A DNA stretch of 64,000 nucleotides from Bacillota bacterium (GCA_021828865.1 JAJZCW010000005.1:62001-126000), one strand, 5' to 3'; counted from the first letter of the stretch, positions 40,396 to 49,902 are shown. Program-made: numbers and translations. Notes: generated by a model from the letters alone, not told the origin.

Positions 40396-42084
40396 TTACT
40401 GAGATAACATGATGGCATGCGCTGCATTCGCTAACGCCTTGATAGATACTTCATACGATCTTGCCAACACCGCTTGCGGCTCGGTTCTGCCGGCAGAGCG
40501 CCTCACCACATATTCCAACGCCGCTGCCCACACGGCGCGTTTCACGATTTTCGGTGGCTCCGAATATGATGTCTGCAAAAATCTCAACCAGACTTCAAAC
40601 GCCAGATCGACGAGTTCCGGTTCCTGTACGGTCAATCGTGATTTTACCGTATGGTAGATGGAGGCAAGTGTCGAATTCCACATAAAAATCCGCTCATCGC
40701 GAAGAGGCAATCGAAATTGAATTAATTCGTCCTTGATCCATACCTGAATGGGCCCACTCACAGGCAACAATTGCAACACAAATACTGCGTTCCAAATCAG
40801 ATCTTCCGATTGCCGATGATCCTTCACAAATTCTTTCAGCACATGAATGGTTTCTTCATCGCGTAAAATAGCAAACGCCTGAAGGGCCTCTCGTTTCGTG
40901 GGGCGAGGTCCGTGAATCAAGGCAAAATACAGGGACGAACGCACTCCAGGGTCGCGCATCCACGATCCCGCTTTGGTGAAACGTGAAGGATTCTCGGAGG
41001 CAACAGGCCCTTGCGCCCGAATATGAAACGGCAATTGGTAACTATAGCTAAGGAAAATGGGGGCCTTATTAACAATTGACCGATCAATTTCCTGCATGAA
41101 ATGTTCCGCGATGCCGCTGTCAGGATCAAGCGCCTGCACTTCCAGCAACCATTGTTTGCCCTGCTTTAATCTGTTCATATTCACACAGGCTGCAGCGAGT
41201 GCAAAATAAAGGGTAGGGTCGTGACGATCGCCAAATTCGACAAGTTGCAAAAAGATCTGGTAGGCGGCCTTATGTTCCCCCAAAATCCCCAGTGTTGTCG
41301 CCAGTTTGAACCCGTGGTCAAACTGGAGCGGATGGATTTTTTTGAGTAATCCCACCAGTTGCTTGTATTCGTCCAGCTCTTTGCCGCGATACCTCGTAAA
41401 TACCGCCAGATTACATAGTGCGTGGATGTTATTGGGCTCAATCTCAAGCACTTGGCGGGTATACTCCATCGCCTCATCAATGTGACCAAGATAGTACTTC
41501 GCGAGCGCTAAATTGTTCCTTGGCGCGATCGCAAGCGGATCCTTGCCCAACTCCTGTTCAAGCAAATATGCCGCCTCATGAAACTTACCTTCTTCAAGAA
41601 GGCTACGCGGTCTGTCTTTTGATTTGGAATTTTCCATTTGACGCCTGCGGCTGGCGCGAAGGATTTCGCCTCCGCCAAATTCATGGATCAGCACATCTAG
41701 CATCTCATCGGCGTCACCAGCAAATTCGCCAGTTGGATCCACTTCGAGATACTTAACGACGTGCTCCTCCGCAAGCTCGTACTCTCCTAGATTGGCGTAG
41801 TTATTAGCCATATAGAAATAACACTCCGACATATCCGGAGCAATGTCATCCAAAACATTCTGCAAAATTTGATTGGACTCTTCAAAATCGCCCAGTTCCG
41901 ATAGCACTCCTGCAAGGTTACAGTGGTTCACCGCATTAGCAGGTTCACACTCCACTGCCCTGCGAAATGATTGTAACGCTCGCGGCAAATCTTGGCGATT
42001 TAAAAACTGAACTCCTCTCTCAAAAAAGAAGGCAGCATCTTGCCGAAGTGGTACCACTTTCGGTCGCGGCACCCGTTCATCCAC
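40396..42084 (-). CDS. TPR-repeat protein of unknown partner
   Basis: 562 residues. The N-terminal half (about 25-320) holds several tetratricopeptide repeats, for example AFFFERGVQFLNRQDLPRAL, HCNLAGVLSELGDFEESNQI and NLALAKYYLGHIDEAMEYT, which form a superhelical protein-binding surface. The C-terminal half (about 330-560) is a helical domain I cannot assign, possibly HEAT-like. No signal peptide or TM segment. The start is GTG 42084, because GGAGGG lies 7 nt upstream; the longer reading from 42132 would add an unlikely leader. It is the first gene of the unit TPR-selB-aroA, which has no obvious functional logic. Confidence 0.8.
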   Translation of the reverse strand: MDERVPRPKVVPLRQDAAFFFERGVQFLNRQDLPRALQSFRRAVECEPANAVNHCNLAGVLSELGDFEESNQILQNVLDDIAPDMSECYFYMANNYANLGEYELAEEHVVKYLEVDPTGEFAGDADEMLDVLIHEFGGGEILRASRRRQMENSKSKDRPRSLLEEGKFHEAAYLLEQELGKDPLAIAPRNNLALAKYYLGHIDEAMEYTRQVLEIEPNNIHALCNLAVFTRYRGKELDEYKQLVGLLKKIHPLQFDHGFKLATTLGILGEHKAAYQIFLQLVEFGDRHDPTLYFALAAACVNMNRLKQGKQWLLEVQALDPDSGIAEHFMQEIDRSIVNKAPIFLSYSYQLPFHIRAQGPVASENPSRFTKAGSWMRDPGVRSSLYFALIHGPRPTKREALQAFAILRDEETIHVLKEFVKDHRQSEDLIWNAVFVLQLLPVSGPIQVWIKDELIQFRLPLRDERIFMWNSTLASIYHTVKSRLTVQEPELVDLAFEVWLRFLQTSYSEPPKIVKRAVWAAALEYVVRRSAGRTEPQAVLARSYEVSIKALANAAHAIMLSQ

Positions 42085-42178
42085 TGAAAATCCCTCCTTA
42101 ATGACACCCAGGAGTAGAAGGAACGGCGTCACTTAAAGTATATCACAGGAACAAAAAGGTTGTCATGAGGCCGGAAAA

Positions 42179-42207
42179 TTGAAGCCGGTGGACATGTCGA
42201 CTATAAT
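42179..42207 (+). promoter_or_regulatory. Promoter of argS
   Basis: TTGAAG (42179-42184), 17 bp, TATAAT (42202-42207), with start of transcription near 42214 and a short leader of about 29 nt. No T-box structure is present. Confidence 0.72.
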
Positions 42208-42242
42208 CAAAGAATATCAAAACAGCGGAAAGGCAGATAACC

Positions 42243-43982
42243 ATGCATTTTTTTAAAGAAAAATTAGCCTCTACCCTATCAGGACTTGTGGGGATTGACG
42301 AAACCACCTTGACAGATTGGATAGAAATCCCACCCGATAAACAATTAGGGGATCTTGCCTTCCCTTGCTTTCAGTTGGCAAAAAGCCTACGAAAAGCTCC
42401 TCAGACAATCGCTTCCGAACTTGCGCCAAAGCTGATGGAAATACCGTTTATCGTAAAGGCGGAAGCGGTGGGGCCTTATGTGAATGTGCACCTGAACCGC
42501 AAGGAAGCCGTGTCATACTGGCTTTTGCAAATGCAGGACAATCGAGATTTCTTTACTTCTAGTACCGGTCAAAACCGGGCAGTGGCCATTGACCTCTCAT
42601 CGCCCAACATCGCTAAACCATTTTCAATGGGACACCTGCGTTCTACCATTATCGGCACAGCACTTGCCAACTTGCTCGAGACAGACGGCTATCAGGTGTT
42701 TCGCATCAATCACCTTGGCGATTGGGGGACGCAATTTGGCAAGATCATCGTCGCTTACCACCGCTACGGCGATGTGGAAGCCATCAAGAAGCACCCTATA
42801 CAGGAATTGAACGCCCTGTACGTCAGATTCCATGAAGAAGCGGAAACCAACCCCGTACTCGAAGACGAGGGAAGGGCTGCATTCAAACGATTGGAAGACG
42901 GTGACAAAGAGACACTGGATCTATGGCGTTGGATGGTCAGCGTGAGCTTGGAAGAATTCAATCGCACCTATGCCATGCTGGGTACCCAATTTACCCACGT
43001 GCTAGGGGAAAGTTTTTATAATGACAAAATGGCAGCAGTCGTTAACGAACTAAGTGAGAAAAACCTTCTGACCACCAGTGAAGGCGCGGAAGTGGTCATG
43101 CTGGAAGAGGAAAATTTTCCTCCTTGCCTCATCCGCAAGTCTGACGGCGCCACCCTTTATGCCACACGGGACCTGGCGGCAGCCCTCTACCGATATCGCG
43201 ACCTTGGGGCTACTAGCCTCTGGTATGTAGTGGGCGGCGAACAGCGTCTGCACTTCCAGCAGCTGTTTGCTGTACTCTCCCGCATGGGCTATTCATTTGC
43301 AAATGACTGTCGCCACATTGCGTTTGGTCTCATGAAAATCGGCGGCAAGAAAATGTCGACTAGAAAAGGCCAAATCGTTCGTTTGCAAGAGGTATTGGAT
43401 GAAGCGGTTCGGCGTGCTAAAGACATCATCGACGAAAAAAATCCCGGACTTAAGAGTGCGGATGCTACGGCTAAAGCAATTGGCGTGGGCGCGGTCATCT
43501 TCAATGACCTGAAGACGCACCGCATTCACGAGATCAATTTTTCATTGGAACAAGCGGTCGCATTTGAAGGGGAAACGGGACCATATGTACAGTATACCCA
43601 TGCCCGTGCTTGTTCAGTGCTTAGAAAGGCTGGCCTTTTAAGTGGTCTTGAGTCAACGAGCGAATGGGTAACAGAGCCACTAGACGGTGACGTGATGATT
43701 CAACCGCTACAAGAATTGGACTCATTATCCTACGAATTGATGAAGACCATCTCTTATTTCCCTGAAGTCAGGAAAAGGGCAATTAATGAAGCGGACCCGT
43801 CACTCGTCGCGAAACACATTCTCGATGTCAGTCAGGACTTCAACCGTTTTTATCATGAAATGCCGATTCTGAATGCCGCACCCGCAGAGAGAGTATTTCG
43901 TTTGCGATTGACTGATGCCACCAGACTAACGATTCGCGCTGCACTTGAAATTTTAGGAATTGAGCATCCCGTTGAGATTTAA
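42243..43982 (+). CDS. argS: Arginyl-tRNA synthetase
   Basis: A 579-residue class I synthetase charging tRNA-Arg. The N-terminal additional domain spans about 1-100. The HIGH-equivalent is in SSPNIAKPFSMGHLRSTI at about 119-136. The KMSKS-equivalent is GGKKMSTRKGQIVRL near residue 365. The C-terminal DALR anticodon-binding domain has YVQYTHARACSVLRKAG. ATG 42243 follows GGAAAGG. It is a single-gene unit with its own promoter and hairpin end. Family length is 550-580. Confidence 0.97.
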   Translation: MHFFKEKLASTLSGLVGIDETTLTDWIEIPPDKQLGDLAFPCFQLAKSLRKAPQTIASELAPKLMEIPFIVKAEAVGPYVNVHLNRKEAVSYWLLQMQDNRDFFTSSTGQNRAVAIDLSSPNIAKPFSMGHLRSTIIGTALANLLETDGYQVFRINHLGDWGTQFGKIIVAYHRYGDVEAIKKHPIQELNALYVRFHEEAETNPVLEDEGRAAFKRLEDGDKETLDLWRWMVSVSLEEFNRTYAMLGTQFTHVLGESFYNDKMAAVVNELSEKNLLTTSEGAEVVMLEEENFPPCLIRKSDGATLYATRDLAAALYRYRDLGATSLWYVVGGEQRLHFQQLFAVLSRMGYSFANDCRHIAFGLMKIGGKKMSTRKGQIVRLQEVLDEAVRRAKDIIDEKNPGLKSADATAKAIGVGAVIFNDLKTHRIHEINFSLEQAVAFEGETGPYVQYTHARACSVLRKAGLLSGLESTSEWVTEPLDGDVMIQPLQELDSLSYELMKTISYFPEVRKRAINEADPSLVAKHILDVSQDFNRFYHEMPILNAAPAERVFRLRLTDATRLTIRAALEILGIEHPVEI

Positions 43983-43991
43983 AACACGAAA

Positions 43992-44013
43992 GGGAGGGTT
44001 GAATGACCCTCCC
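43992..44013 (+). terminator. Hairpin downstream of argS
   Basis: GGGAGGGT (43992-43999) and ACCCTCCC (44006-44013) form a perfect 8-bp stem with loop TGAATG. No strong T-run follows, so it may be weak or bidirectional with the transporter operon ending at 44036. Confidence 0.55.
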
Positions 44014-44035
44014 GATACTGTTTACATCTACCTTT

Positions 44036-44986
44036 TTAGTACTGAATCCTCGGATCGACCAGCCCATATAAAATGTCCGCAATCAAATTCCCGATCACAG
44101 TGACAAGGCCAACAAACACGGTGACTCCCATAATAATAGGATAGTCGCGCGCGTTGACCGCATCCCAGTACAATAAACCCATGCCAGGATAATTGAACAC
44201 TTCTTCCACAAACAACGCCCCACTGAGAAGCGCAGGAAGAGAAAGCCCAAACAAAGTGATCAGCGGTAAAATGGAGTTCCGCAGTGCATGAATGAAAATA
44301 ACTCGGAATTCACGGGAGCCTTTCATACGAGCCGTGCGTACATAATCCTGCAAAAGCGCCTCGCGCATGGAAGACCTCATGTACCTCGCCCATCCTGCTA
44401 CCGATACGAGGAACAGCGTCGCAATCGGCAAGATAAGATGCTTGGCCCAATCTCCAAAACCCGGGTTGGACAGTTGGGTGTTTACAATCCCTCCAGATGG
44501 TAACCACGGTAAATCGATGGAGAAAAAGATGACTAAGAGCACAGCTAGCCAAAACGATGGCATCGAATAAAAGAAATAGTTAATCACTGTCGCTATTTGG
44601 TCGAATTTCGAATTCTCAAAATAAGCTTGTACTGAGCCCAGAAACACCGCAAACACGTGAGCCAATAACACGGCTACCACGACGATGATGATGGTGTGTG
44701 GCAACGCCTGAAGCATTAGAGAAGCCACAGGTTTTTCATAGGTATAGGAAAAACCGAAATTCCCCTGTAAGAGGTTTCCCAACCATATAAAATACTGTTC
44801 CCAGACAGGTTTATTCAAACCTAATGTTTTCGTCAGTTCTGCCGCCCTGAGGGGAGTATAGTGATTGCCAAGCATGATGCGAACTGGATTTCCGGGTACA
44901 ATGTGTATCAACACAAAGGAAATAATCGTGACACCAATGACGGTAGGTATCGATTCCAAAATCCTTCGTATTATATATTTGATCAT
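44036..44986 (-). CDS. Peptide-type ABC permease, DppB/OppB family (operon B)
   Basis: A 316-residue integral membrane protein, one half of the channel of a peptide or nickel-type importer. About six TM helices are seen. IKYIIRRILESIPTVIGVT is the typical start; the cytoplasmic EAA loop region reads RYMRSSMREALLQDYVRTARMKG at about 207-229, which contacts the ATPase. ATG 44986 has GGAGGA 7 nt upstream; the reading to 45025 has no site. It is the last gene of operon B, order D-F-A-C-B. Confidence 0.93.
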   Translation of the reverse strand: MIKYIIRRILESIPTVIGVTIISFVLIHIVPGNPVRIMLGNHYTPLRAAELTKTLGLNKPVWEQYFIWLGNLLQGNFGFSYTYEKPVASLMLQALPHTIIIVVVAVLLAHVFAVFLGSVQAYFENSKFDQIATVINYFFYSMPSFWLAVLLVIFFSIDLPWLPSGGIVNTQLSNPGFGDWAKHLILPIATLFLVSVAGWARYMRSSMREALLQDYVRTARMKGSREFRVIFIHALRNSILPLITLFGLSLPALLSGALFVEEVFNYPGMGLLYWDAVNARDYPIIMGVTVFVGLVTVIGNLIADILYGLVDPRIQY

Positions 44987-45043
44987 TTCTGGTTCCTCCT
45001 CAGCTTGCAAAGGTACGGCAGACACTCATGATTTACAAATCTA

Positions 45044-45931
45044 TCAACGTTCACGGGTTTCGATGGCATTGCGCAATCCATCTCCTATCAGGTTGATAGA
45101 CACTTGCGCGATGAGAATACACAACCCCGGCGGATAGATCAACCACCATGAATTTTGGAACATGTAATTCATTCCATCTGATAACATGCCGCCCCAATTT
45201 GGCGTCGGAGGTGGTAACCCCAAGCCGAGGAAGCTAAGTCCTGCCATATACAAAATAGCATCCGCCACTTGAAAAGTAGACGCCACCAGAACAGTTCCAA
45301 TGATATTCGGGAACAAGTAACGAACCATGATTCGAAGTGTTCTAGTGCCAATGGCGTGCGCCGCTTCGACATAGAGTTGATTTTTAATCGTCAGCGCTTC
45401 CGCACGAACCAAGCGGCTGACTCCCAACCATGCAGTGGAAGCCAACACAAAAATCATCAGAAAAATATTCGGCTGAAAGACCGCATTTAAAAACAATAAG
45501 ATAAATATGGAGGGGATGGATAAAAGAATGTCTACAAATCTCATCATGACCGTATCGACCCATCCACCGGCCATACCGCTGATCATCCCATAAAGTGTGC
45601 CAAATATCATCGCCACGATCGCAGCTGCAAATCCGACTTCTAGCGAGGATTGACCGCCCACCATCAATTGCGCTAGCACATTATGTCCTACACTGTCGGT
45701 CCCCAGTGGAAATTGTGCAGATGGCGAAGCATCCGTTGCTAATAGATGACTATTAATAGCGCTGTGACGATAAATGAGTGGCCCAACATATGAAAATAGC
45801 ACCAGGAAGAGCAGCAAAAAGACGCCCAACTTCGTCATGCCTGATTTCCAGAAGCGATGGATAAACTTTGGACGCTCGTCTTTGATCGTCTCCACTAAAG
45901 ACGCTTCAAGTGGTAAAGACTCCTGAATCAT
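45044..45931 (-). CDS. Peptide-type ABC permease, DppC/OppC family (operon B)
   Basis: A 295-residue permease partner of DppB. A polar N terminus (1-28) precedes the first helix (about 33-52). The conserved PLGTDSVGHNVLAQLMVGG stretch, and VEAAHAIGTRTLRIMVRYLFPNI as EAA loop, are present. The C-terminal periplasmic region has GLGLPPPTPNWGGML, typical of this family. ATG 45931 follows AAAGGAGA. It lies downstream of the binding-protein gene, separated by a strong hairpin. Confidence 0.93.
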   Translation of the reverse strand: MIQESLPLEASLVETIKDERPKFIHRFWKSGMTKLGVFLLLFLVLFSYVGPLIYRHSAINSHLLATDASPSAQFPLGTDSVGHNVLAQLMVGGQSSLEVGFAAAIVAMIFGTLYGMISGMAGGWVDTVMMRFVDILLSIPSIFILLFLNAVFQPNIFLMIFVLASTAWLGVSRLVRAEALTIKNQLYVEAAHAIGTRTLRIMVRYLFPNIIGTVLVASTFQVADAILYMAGLSFLGLGLPPPTPNWGGMLSDGMNYMFQNSWWLIYPPGLCILIAQVSINLIGDGLRNAIETRER

Positions 45932-45945
45932 CAGTTCTCCTTTCG

Positions 45946-45976
45946 TTCAGGGCGCAATTGCTTACTGCGCCCTGAA
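45946..45976 (-). other. Intercistronic hairpin after the binding-protein gene (operon B)
   Basis: TTCAGGGCGCA (45946-45956) pairs perfectly with TGCGCCCTGAA (45966-45976), an 11-bp stem with a 9-nt loop. There is no T-run. It probably protects or limits the mRNA so that binding protein is made in excess over permease. Confidence 0.65.
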
Positions 45977-46008
45977 CAATCAAGACAAAATTATCCTATG
46001 TGCTTCAA

Positions 46009-47718
46009 TCAGTTGGACGCGGTCCAATATTGCATTTGCGGGAACGCGGTCGCAGCATCGAGGTATGGTAGCACATTATGGACGGTGGGTCCTGTCACCA
46101 CGAGTGTCGCAACGTTTTGTCCCCAGAGGAACGGAAGAACTTTTGCAGTGTAATCTTCATAGGCAAAGAAGTGCTGCATGGTTTGTTGCTGCGTTGCATA
46201 CGGTATGTGCGTTGCGTTGATTAGTTGATCCTCTGTAGCATTGCTGAATCCGGTTCCTGAAGGAGCGGTGGATGCAAACAACTGGCCACCTGTAGGATAG
46301 AATCCAGGGCCATTATAATCCCAGCCAGAACCTGTCGCTAACTGCCATGAAGTGTCTTTCGGGTTACTCGTAGCAGAAATAAAGTTACTAAACGGTTCGC
46401 CTTTAAGTGTGACTTTGACACCCATTTGTGCCCAATCCTGCGCCATGACTTCGGCAGTGTCAGTGGAGGAAGTACTACCGGTGACATACATCATGGTGAA
46501 CTGCATTTTTTGAGAGCCTTTGGTCATTACCCCGTTGACCATTTTCCAACCATGCGATTTCAACAATTGGGTGGCTTTCGCAATATTGAAAGGATAAGGC
46601 GGATTTTTCGCGAGTTTTTTATCTAGGAATTGGGTATTGGGAACCGGCGGGATAGGCCCAATCAGAGGAACGGCATACCCTTTATAGATGTCTTTGCTGA
46701 TTCCTGCATTATCCAGCCCCATTTGTAACGCCTGGCGCACATACAATTGATCAAAAATGCTCTTCGAAGGGGCCCCTGGCCACATGTTCATTTCTGTCCA
46801 GAAGATACCGAACGAATATTCTGGAGTCACCTGATCTCCGCTAGATGTAAGCGATCCCTCAGAGCCGATCTCAGATTGATCGAGGTACCCCACATTGATC
46901 GCACCAGTTTTGATAGCAGCAAGCTCTGAAGTATTGGAAGCTTCAAAATTGAAGACGATTTTACTGACCGTACTCTTGTGTCCTGCATAGTTTTTGTTCG
47001 GTACAAGTACCCACGATTGACTAGAGGTGGCACTTTGGACGCTAAACGGTCCGTCTACCACTTTATCAAACATGGCGTTCGTGGCATTGCTGCCTAAGTA
47101 TTTGAGTTCCTGATTGATGTTGCTGTATTTATCCATTGCCGCAGCAGGCATTGGCGTCAATTGAATGAGTCCATTGTAAATGAACCATTGTTGGTTAGCT
47201 GGCTTATCCAGGGTGAAGGTGACTTCATAATTGTTATTCGCCACCACGCTTTTGATGCCACTTGGAATATCGCCTGTACCCACACCAACAAACGGCCAGG
47301 GAGCAGGTGCTTTAGACGATGACGCCGCTTTTACCACGTTCCAAGTAAACATCAGGTCTTTCGACGTGACAGGTTGGCCATTCGACCATTTCCATTTTTT
47401 ATTTAAAAACACATGATACACAGTTCCTTGTTTGTTATAGGTCACTTTACTAGCCACTGAGGATTTCCAGTTAATGGTGTAATCGTTATTGATCCACAAC
47501 AGTGGTTTGTACAGTTGATCGACAAATTGCGTATTGTAAACGCTGTCGTTTGCAGCATTGACAATAGGCAAGAACCAAGTCAAGTTAGTTTGCGGTGGCA
47601 ATGCGTATTCAATCGTGCCACCTGTAGAACTCGATGCTGCAAATGTGGATGGTGCAACAAGCAGGCTGGAACCTGCCGCCATGGCAATGGCCACAGCGAT
47701 ACTCTTATTCAACTTCAT
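46009..47718 (-). CDS. Substrate-binding protein, SBP_bac_5 family, without lipobox (operon B)
   Basis: 569 residues. A signal peptide (MKLNKSIAVAIAMAAGSS, cleavage near TFA-AS) has no lipobox Cys, unlike the operon A homologue. The mature part is a cluster C peptide/nickel-type binding protein, with YNTQFVDQLYKPLLWI and GLIQLTPMPAAAM. The start is ATG 47718, preceded by GAGGGGGA; the longer reading to 47889 enters the upstream ATPase gene. It sits between the ATPase and permease genes. The ligand cannot be inferred. Confidence 0.9.
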   Translation of the reverse strand: MKLNKSIAVAIAMAAGSSLLVAPSTFAASSSTGGTIEYALPPQTNLTWFLPIVNAANDSVYNTQFVDQLYKPLLWINNDYTINWKSSVASKVTYNKQGTVYHVFLNKKWKWSNGQPVTSKDLMFTWNVVKAASSSKAPAPWPFVGVGTGDIPSGIKSVVANNNYEVTFTLDKPANQQWFIYNGLIQLTPMPAAAMDKYSNINQELKYLGSNATNAMFDKVVDGPFSVQSATSSQSWVLVPNKNYAGHKSTVSKIVFNFEASNTSELAAIKTGAINVGYLDQSEIGSEGSLTSSGDQVTPEYSFGIFWTEMNMWPGAPSKSIFDQLYVRQALQMGLDNAGISKDIYKGYAVPLIGPIPPVPNTQFLDKKLAKNPPYPFNIAKATQLLKSHGWKMVNGVMTKGSQKMQFTMMYVTGSTSSTDTAEVMAQDWAQMGVKVTLKGEPFSNFISATSNPKDTSWQLATGSGWDYNGPGFYPTGGQLFASTAPSGTGFSNATEDQLINATHIPYATQQQTMQHFFAYEDYTAKVLPFLWGQNVATLVVTGPTVHNVLPYLDAATAFPQMQYWTASN

Positions 47719-47854
47719 AATTTTTCCCCCTCTTTTTAAACCAATATTATTTTGCGTGAAAAAAACAGTGTCATTATTCTTTTGCCTAAAAAAACCCTTA
47801 CCAGACGATTTACTCCTAGACATCCCCCCTCTCCATCTTTTCCCGATGGAACTC

Positions 47855-48832
47855 TTAGATCGAGTTAGACGAGAAATGACATGCGACAAAATGCTCAGGC
47901 TTTACCTCCGTCCAAACTGGCACTTCATGCTTGCATATGTCCTGTACAAGCGGACAACGTGTATGAAACACACAACCAGATGGGGGTTTGGCCGGGCTTG
48001 GCAAATCTCCTTGCAAAATGACACGTTCTCTTTTCATTCTGGGGTTGGGTATTGGCACTGCCGACAGCAATGCTTGTGTATAAGGATGAAGAGGATTAAA
48101 AAACAATTCTTCTGATGAAGCCAATTCAGCCATTCGACCTAAATACATGACAAGCACACGATCACTAATGTGTTTGACTACCGATAAATCATGTGCGATG
48201 AAAATATATGTCAATTGAAAATCATTTTGCAAGTCTTCCAATAGATTGATAATTTGCGATTGAATCGACACATCCAGCGCTGCCACAGGCTCATCCAGAA
48301 TAACGAGCTTGGGATTGACAATAAGCGCTCTAGCAATTCCTATACGTTGCCTTTGACCCCCAGAGAACTCGTGTGGGAAACGGCTCGAATAGGACGGATC
48401 AAGCCCCACTCTTTGTAAAATAGAATGAACTTGTTGCTTTCGTGTACTCGCATCAGCGAGTCCATGAACCTCAAGCGGCTCGGAAAGTGTTTGGAAAATC
48501 GTATACCTTGGGTTTAATGAAGCATAAGGATCTTGAAAAACAATTTGCATTTCTTTTCGCATCGTGCGCATTTGTGACTTGGACAATTTTAGAATGTCTT
48601 GCCCTTTGAAGCGTACTGATCCATCAGTCGGTTCCAGCAATCTTAAAATGCTGCGTCCCAATGTGGATTTTCCACATCCAGATTCACCGACAATCCCTAG
48701 TGTTTCTCCCTCATAAACTTGCAATGAGATTCCATCGACAGCACGCACATTGCCACTTACGCCTCGAAAAAATCCTCCATGAATGGGAAAGTGCTTTTTT
48801 AGATCTTTTATTTCAAGCAATAGTTCACCCAT
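47855..48832 (-). CDS. Peptide-type ABC ATPase, DppF/OppF family (operon B)
   Basis: A 325-residue nucleotide-binding subunit. Walker [11 protein letters not shown]-loop FQDPYASLNPR, signature [15 protein letters not shown], Walker B VILDEP, switch His in IAHD. The C-terminal oligo_HPY region contains [15 protein letters not shown] and the Cys-rich CVFHTRCPLVQDIC, a cluster kept in DppD/OppD/OppF types. ATG 48832 lies 3 bp after the dppD-like stop. It pairs with the other ATPase to drive import. Confidence 0.94.
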   Translation of the reverse strand: MGELLLEIKDLKKHFPIHGGFFRGVSGNVRAVDGISLQVYEGETLGIVGESGCGKSTLGRSILRLLEPTDGSVRFKGQDILKLSKSQMRTMRKEMQIVFQDPYASLNPRYTIFQTLSEPLEVHGLADASTRKQQVHSILQRVGLDPSYSSRFPHEFSGGQRQRIGIARALIVNPKLVILDEPVAALDVSIQSQIINLLEDLQNDFQLTYIFIAHDLSVVKHISDRVLVMYLGRMAELASSEELFFNPLHPYTQALLSAVPIPNPRMKRERVILQGDLPSPAKPPSGCVFHTRCPLVQDICKHEVPVWTEVKPEHFVACHFSSNSI

Positions 48833-48835
48833 TGG

Positions 48836-49810
48836 TCATACCACCTTTGCATCATTCAGCCAGCATCGGGATTGGTGATTCTCCCTTATTTCCATTAAAG
48901 GTGGGCTCTCCATCTTGCAACGATCCATTGCATGTGGACAGCGAGTTGCAAAACGACACCCCTTCGGCATTCTCGTTAATGAAGGCACATTACCCACAAT
49001 TGGTTGAAGTCGATCCTTATTTTGAACATCAATCTTGGGAATGGCATTCAATAATCCCTGCGTATAAGGATGGTTGGTATTGAAGAAGATATCATCAACT
49101 AAACCCTGTTCCACGATTTGCCCCGCATACATAACGGCAACTCTATCGCACATTTCCGCTACCACGCCCAAATCGTGTGTAATCAAAAGTAAAGAAGTCT
49201 TAAAATCACGAGAAAGGTTTCTCATCAAATCAAGAATTTGCGCTTGGATAGTGACATCAAGCGCAGTGGTGGGTTCGTCTGCAATTAATAATTGAGGGTT
49301 GTTGATCATTGCAATCGCTATCATTACGCGTTGCCTCATGCCGCCTGACAATTGATGAGGATATTCTTCCATGATTTCCTCAGGCCGTGCAATTCCCACT
49401 TTACGCAACATCTCTAAGCTTTGCCTTTTTGCTTCATCGTTGGATATCTTATTGTGTAATCGCAAGGTTTCAGATATTTGTGATCCAATCTTATAAACTG
49501 GATTCAATGAGGTCATCGGCTCTTGGAATATCATCCCAATTTGTTTGCCCCTGATCTGATGCATTTCTTCTAGTGATAAATCCAATAAATTACGACCGTT
49601 GTATAGTGCTTTACCACTTATTTTTGCTGATTTAGCGAGTAGTCGGACCAAAGCCAGAGATGTGACGCTTTTACCACATCCAGACTCTCCCACAAGACCA
49701 AGTGTTTCACCGGCATTGATATGAAAGGACACATCATTGACAGCGTGGTAGTATTCACCATTTATATTAAATTCAACACTTAGCGATGTAATATTCAAAA
49801 CTTCTGACAA
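48836..49810 (-). CDS. Peptide-type ABC ATPase, DppD/OppD family (operon B)
   Basis: A 324-residue nucleotide-binding subunit. Walker [11 protein letters not shown]-loop [11 protein letters not shown], signature [15 protein letters not shown], Walker B LIADEP, switch His in ITHD. The C terminus has NTNHPYTQGLLNAIP and the Cys motif [15 protein letters not shown]. The start is TTG 49810 with GGAGGG 8 nt upstream. It is first in operon B, directly after the operon's own promoter. Confidence 0.94.
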   Translation of the reverse strand: MSEVLNITSLSVEFNINGEYYHAVNDVSFHINAGETLGLVGESGCGKSVTSLALVRLLAKSAKISGKALYNGRNLLDLSLEEMHQIRGKQIGMIFQEPMTSLNPVYKIGSQISETLRLHNKISNDEAKRQSLEMLRKVGIARPEEIMEEYPHQLSGGMRQRVMIAIAMINNPQLLIADEPTTALDVTIQAQILDLMRNLSRDFKTSLLLITHDLGVVAEMCDRVAVMYAGQIVEQGLVDDIFFNTNHPYTQGLLNAIPKIDVQNKDRLQPIVGNVPSLTRMPKGCRFATRCPHAMDRCKMESPPLMEIRENHQSRCWLNDAKVV

Positions 49811-49842
49811 TAAAGAGACCCTCCGCTATAGTCATAATTTAC

Positions 49843-49891
49843 TACTTTGAAAACACAATCAGATTATATGCTTAGTGAATTTCAAAGTAAA
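49843..49891 (-). promoter_or_regulatory. Promoter of transporter operon B with flanking inverted repeat
   Basis: TTTACT (49891-49886), 17 bp, TATAAT (49868-49863) on the minus strand. A perfect 10-bp inverted repeat, TACTTTGAAA (49843-49852) and TTTCAAAGTA (49880-49889), flanks the -10. One arm covers the -35 and the other lies just after the predicted start of transcription (near 49857). This is the layout of a regulated operator; the binding protein is unknown. Confidence 0.6.
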
Positions 49892-49902
49892 GATCCATAG
49901 TA

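Noticed and set aside
42133-42242. T-box riboswitch upstream of argS
   Set aside because: Leader is only about 29 nt after a clear promoter; no specifier loop or antiterminator.
47719-47889. Long N-terminal extension of the operon B binding protein
   Set aside because: It overlaps the ATPase gene, lacks a ribosome site and hides the normal signal peptide starting at 47718.
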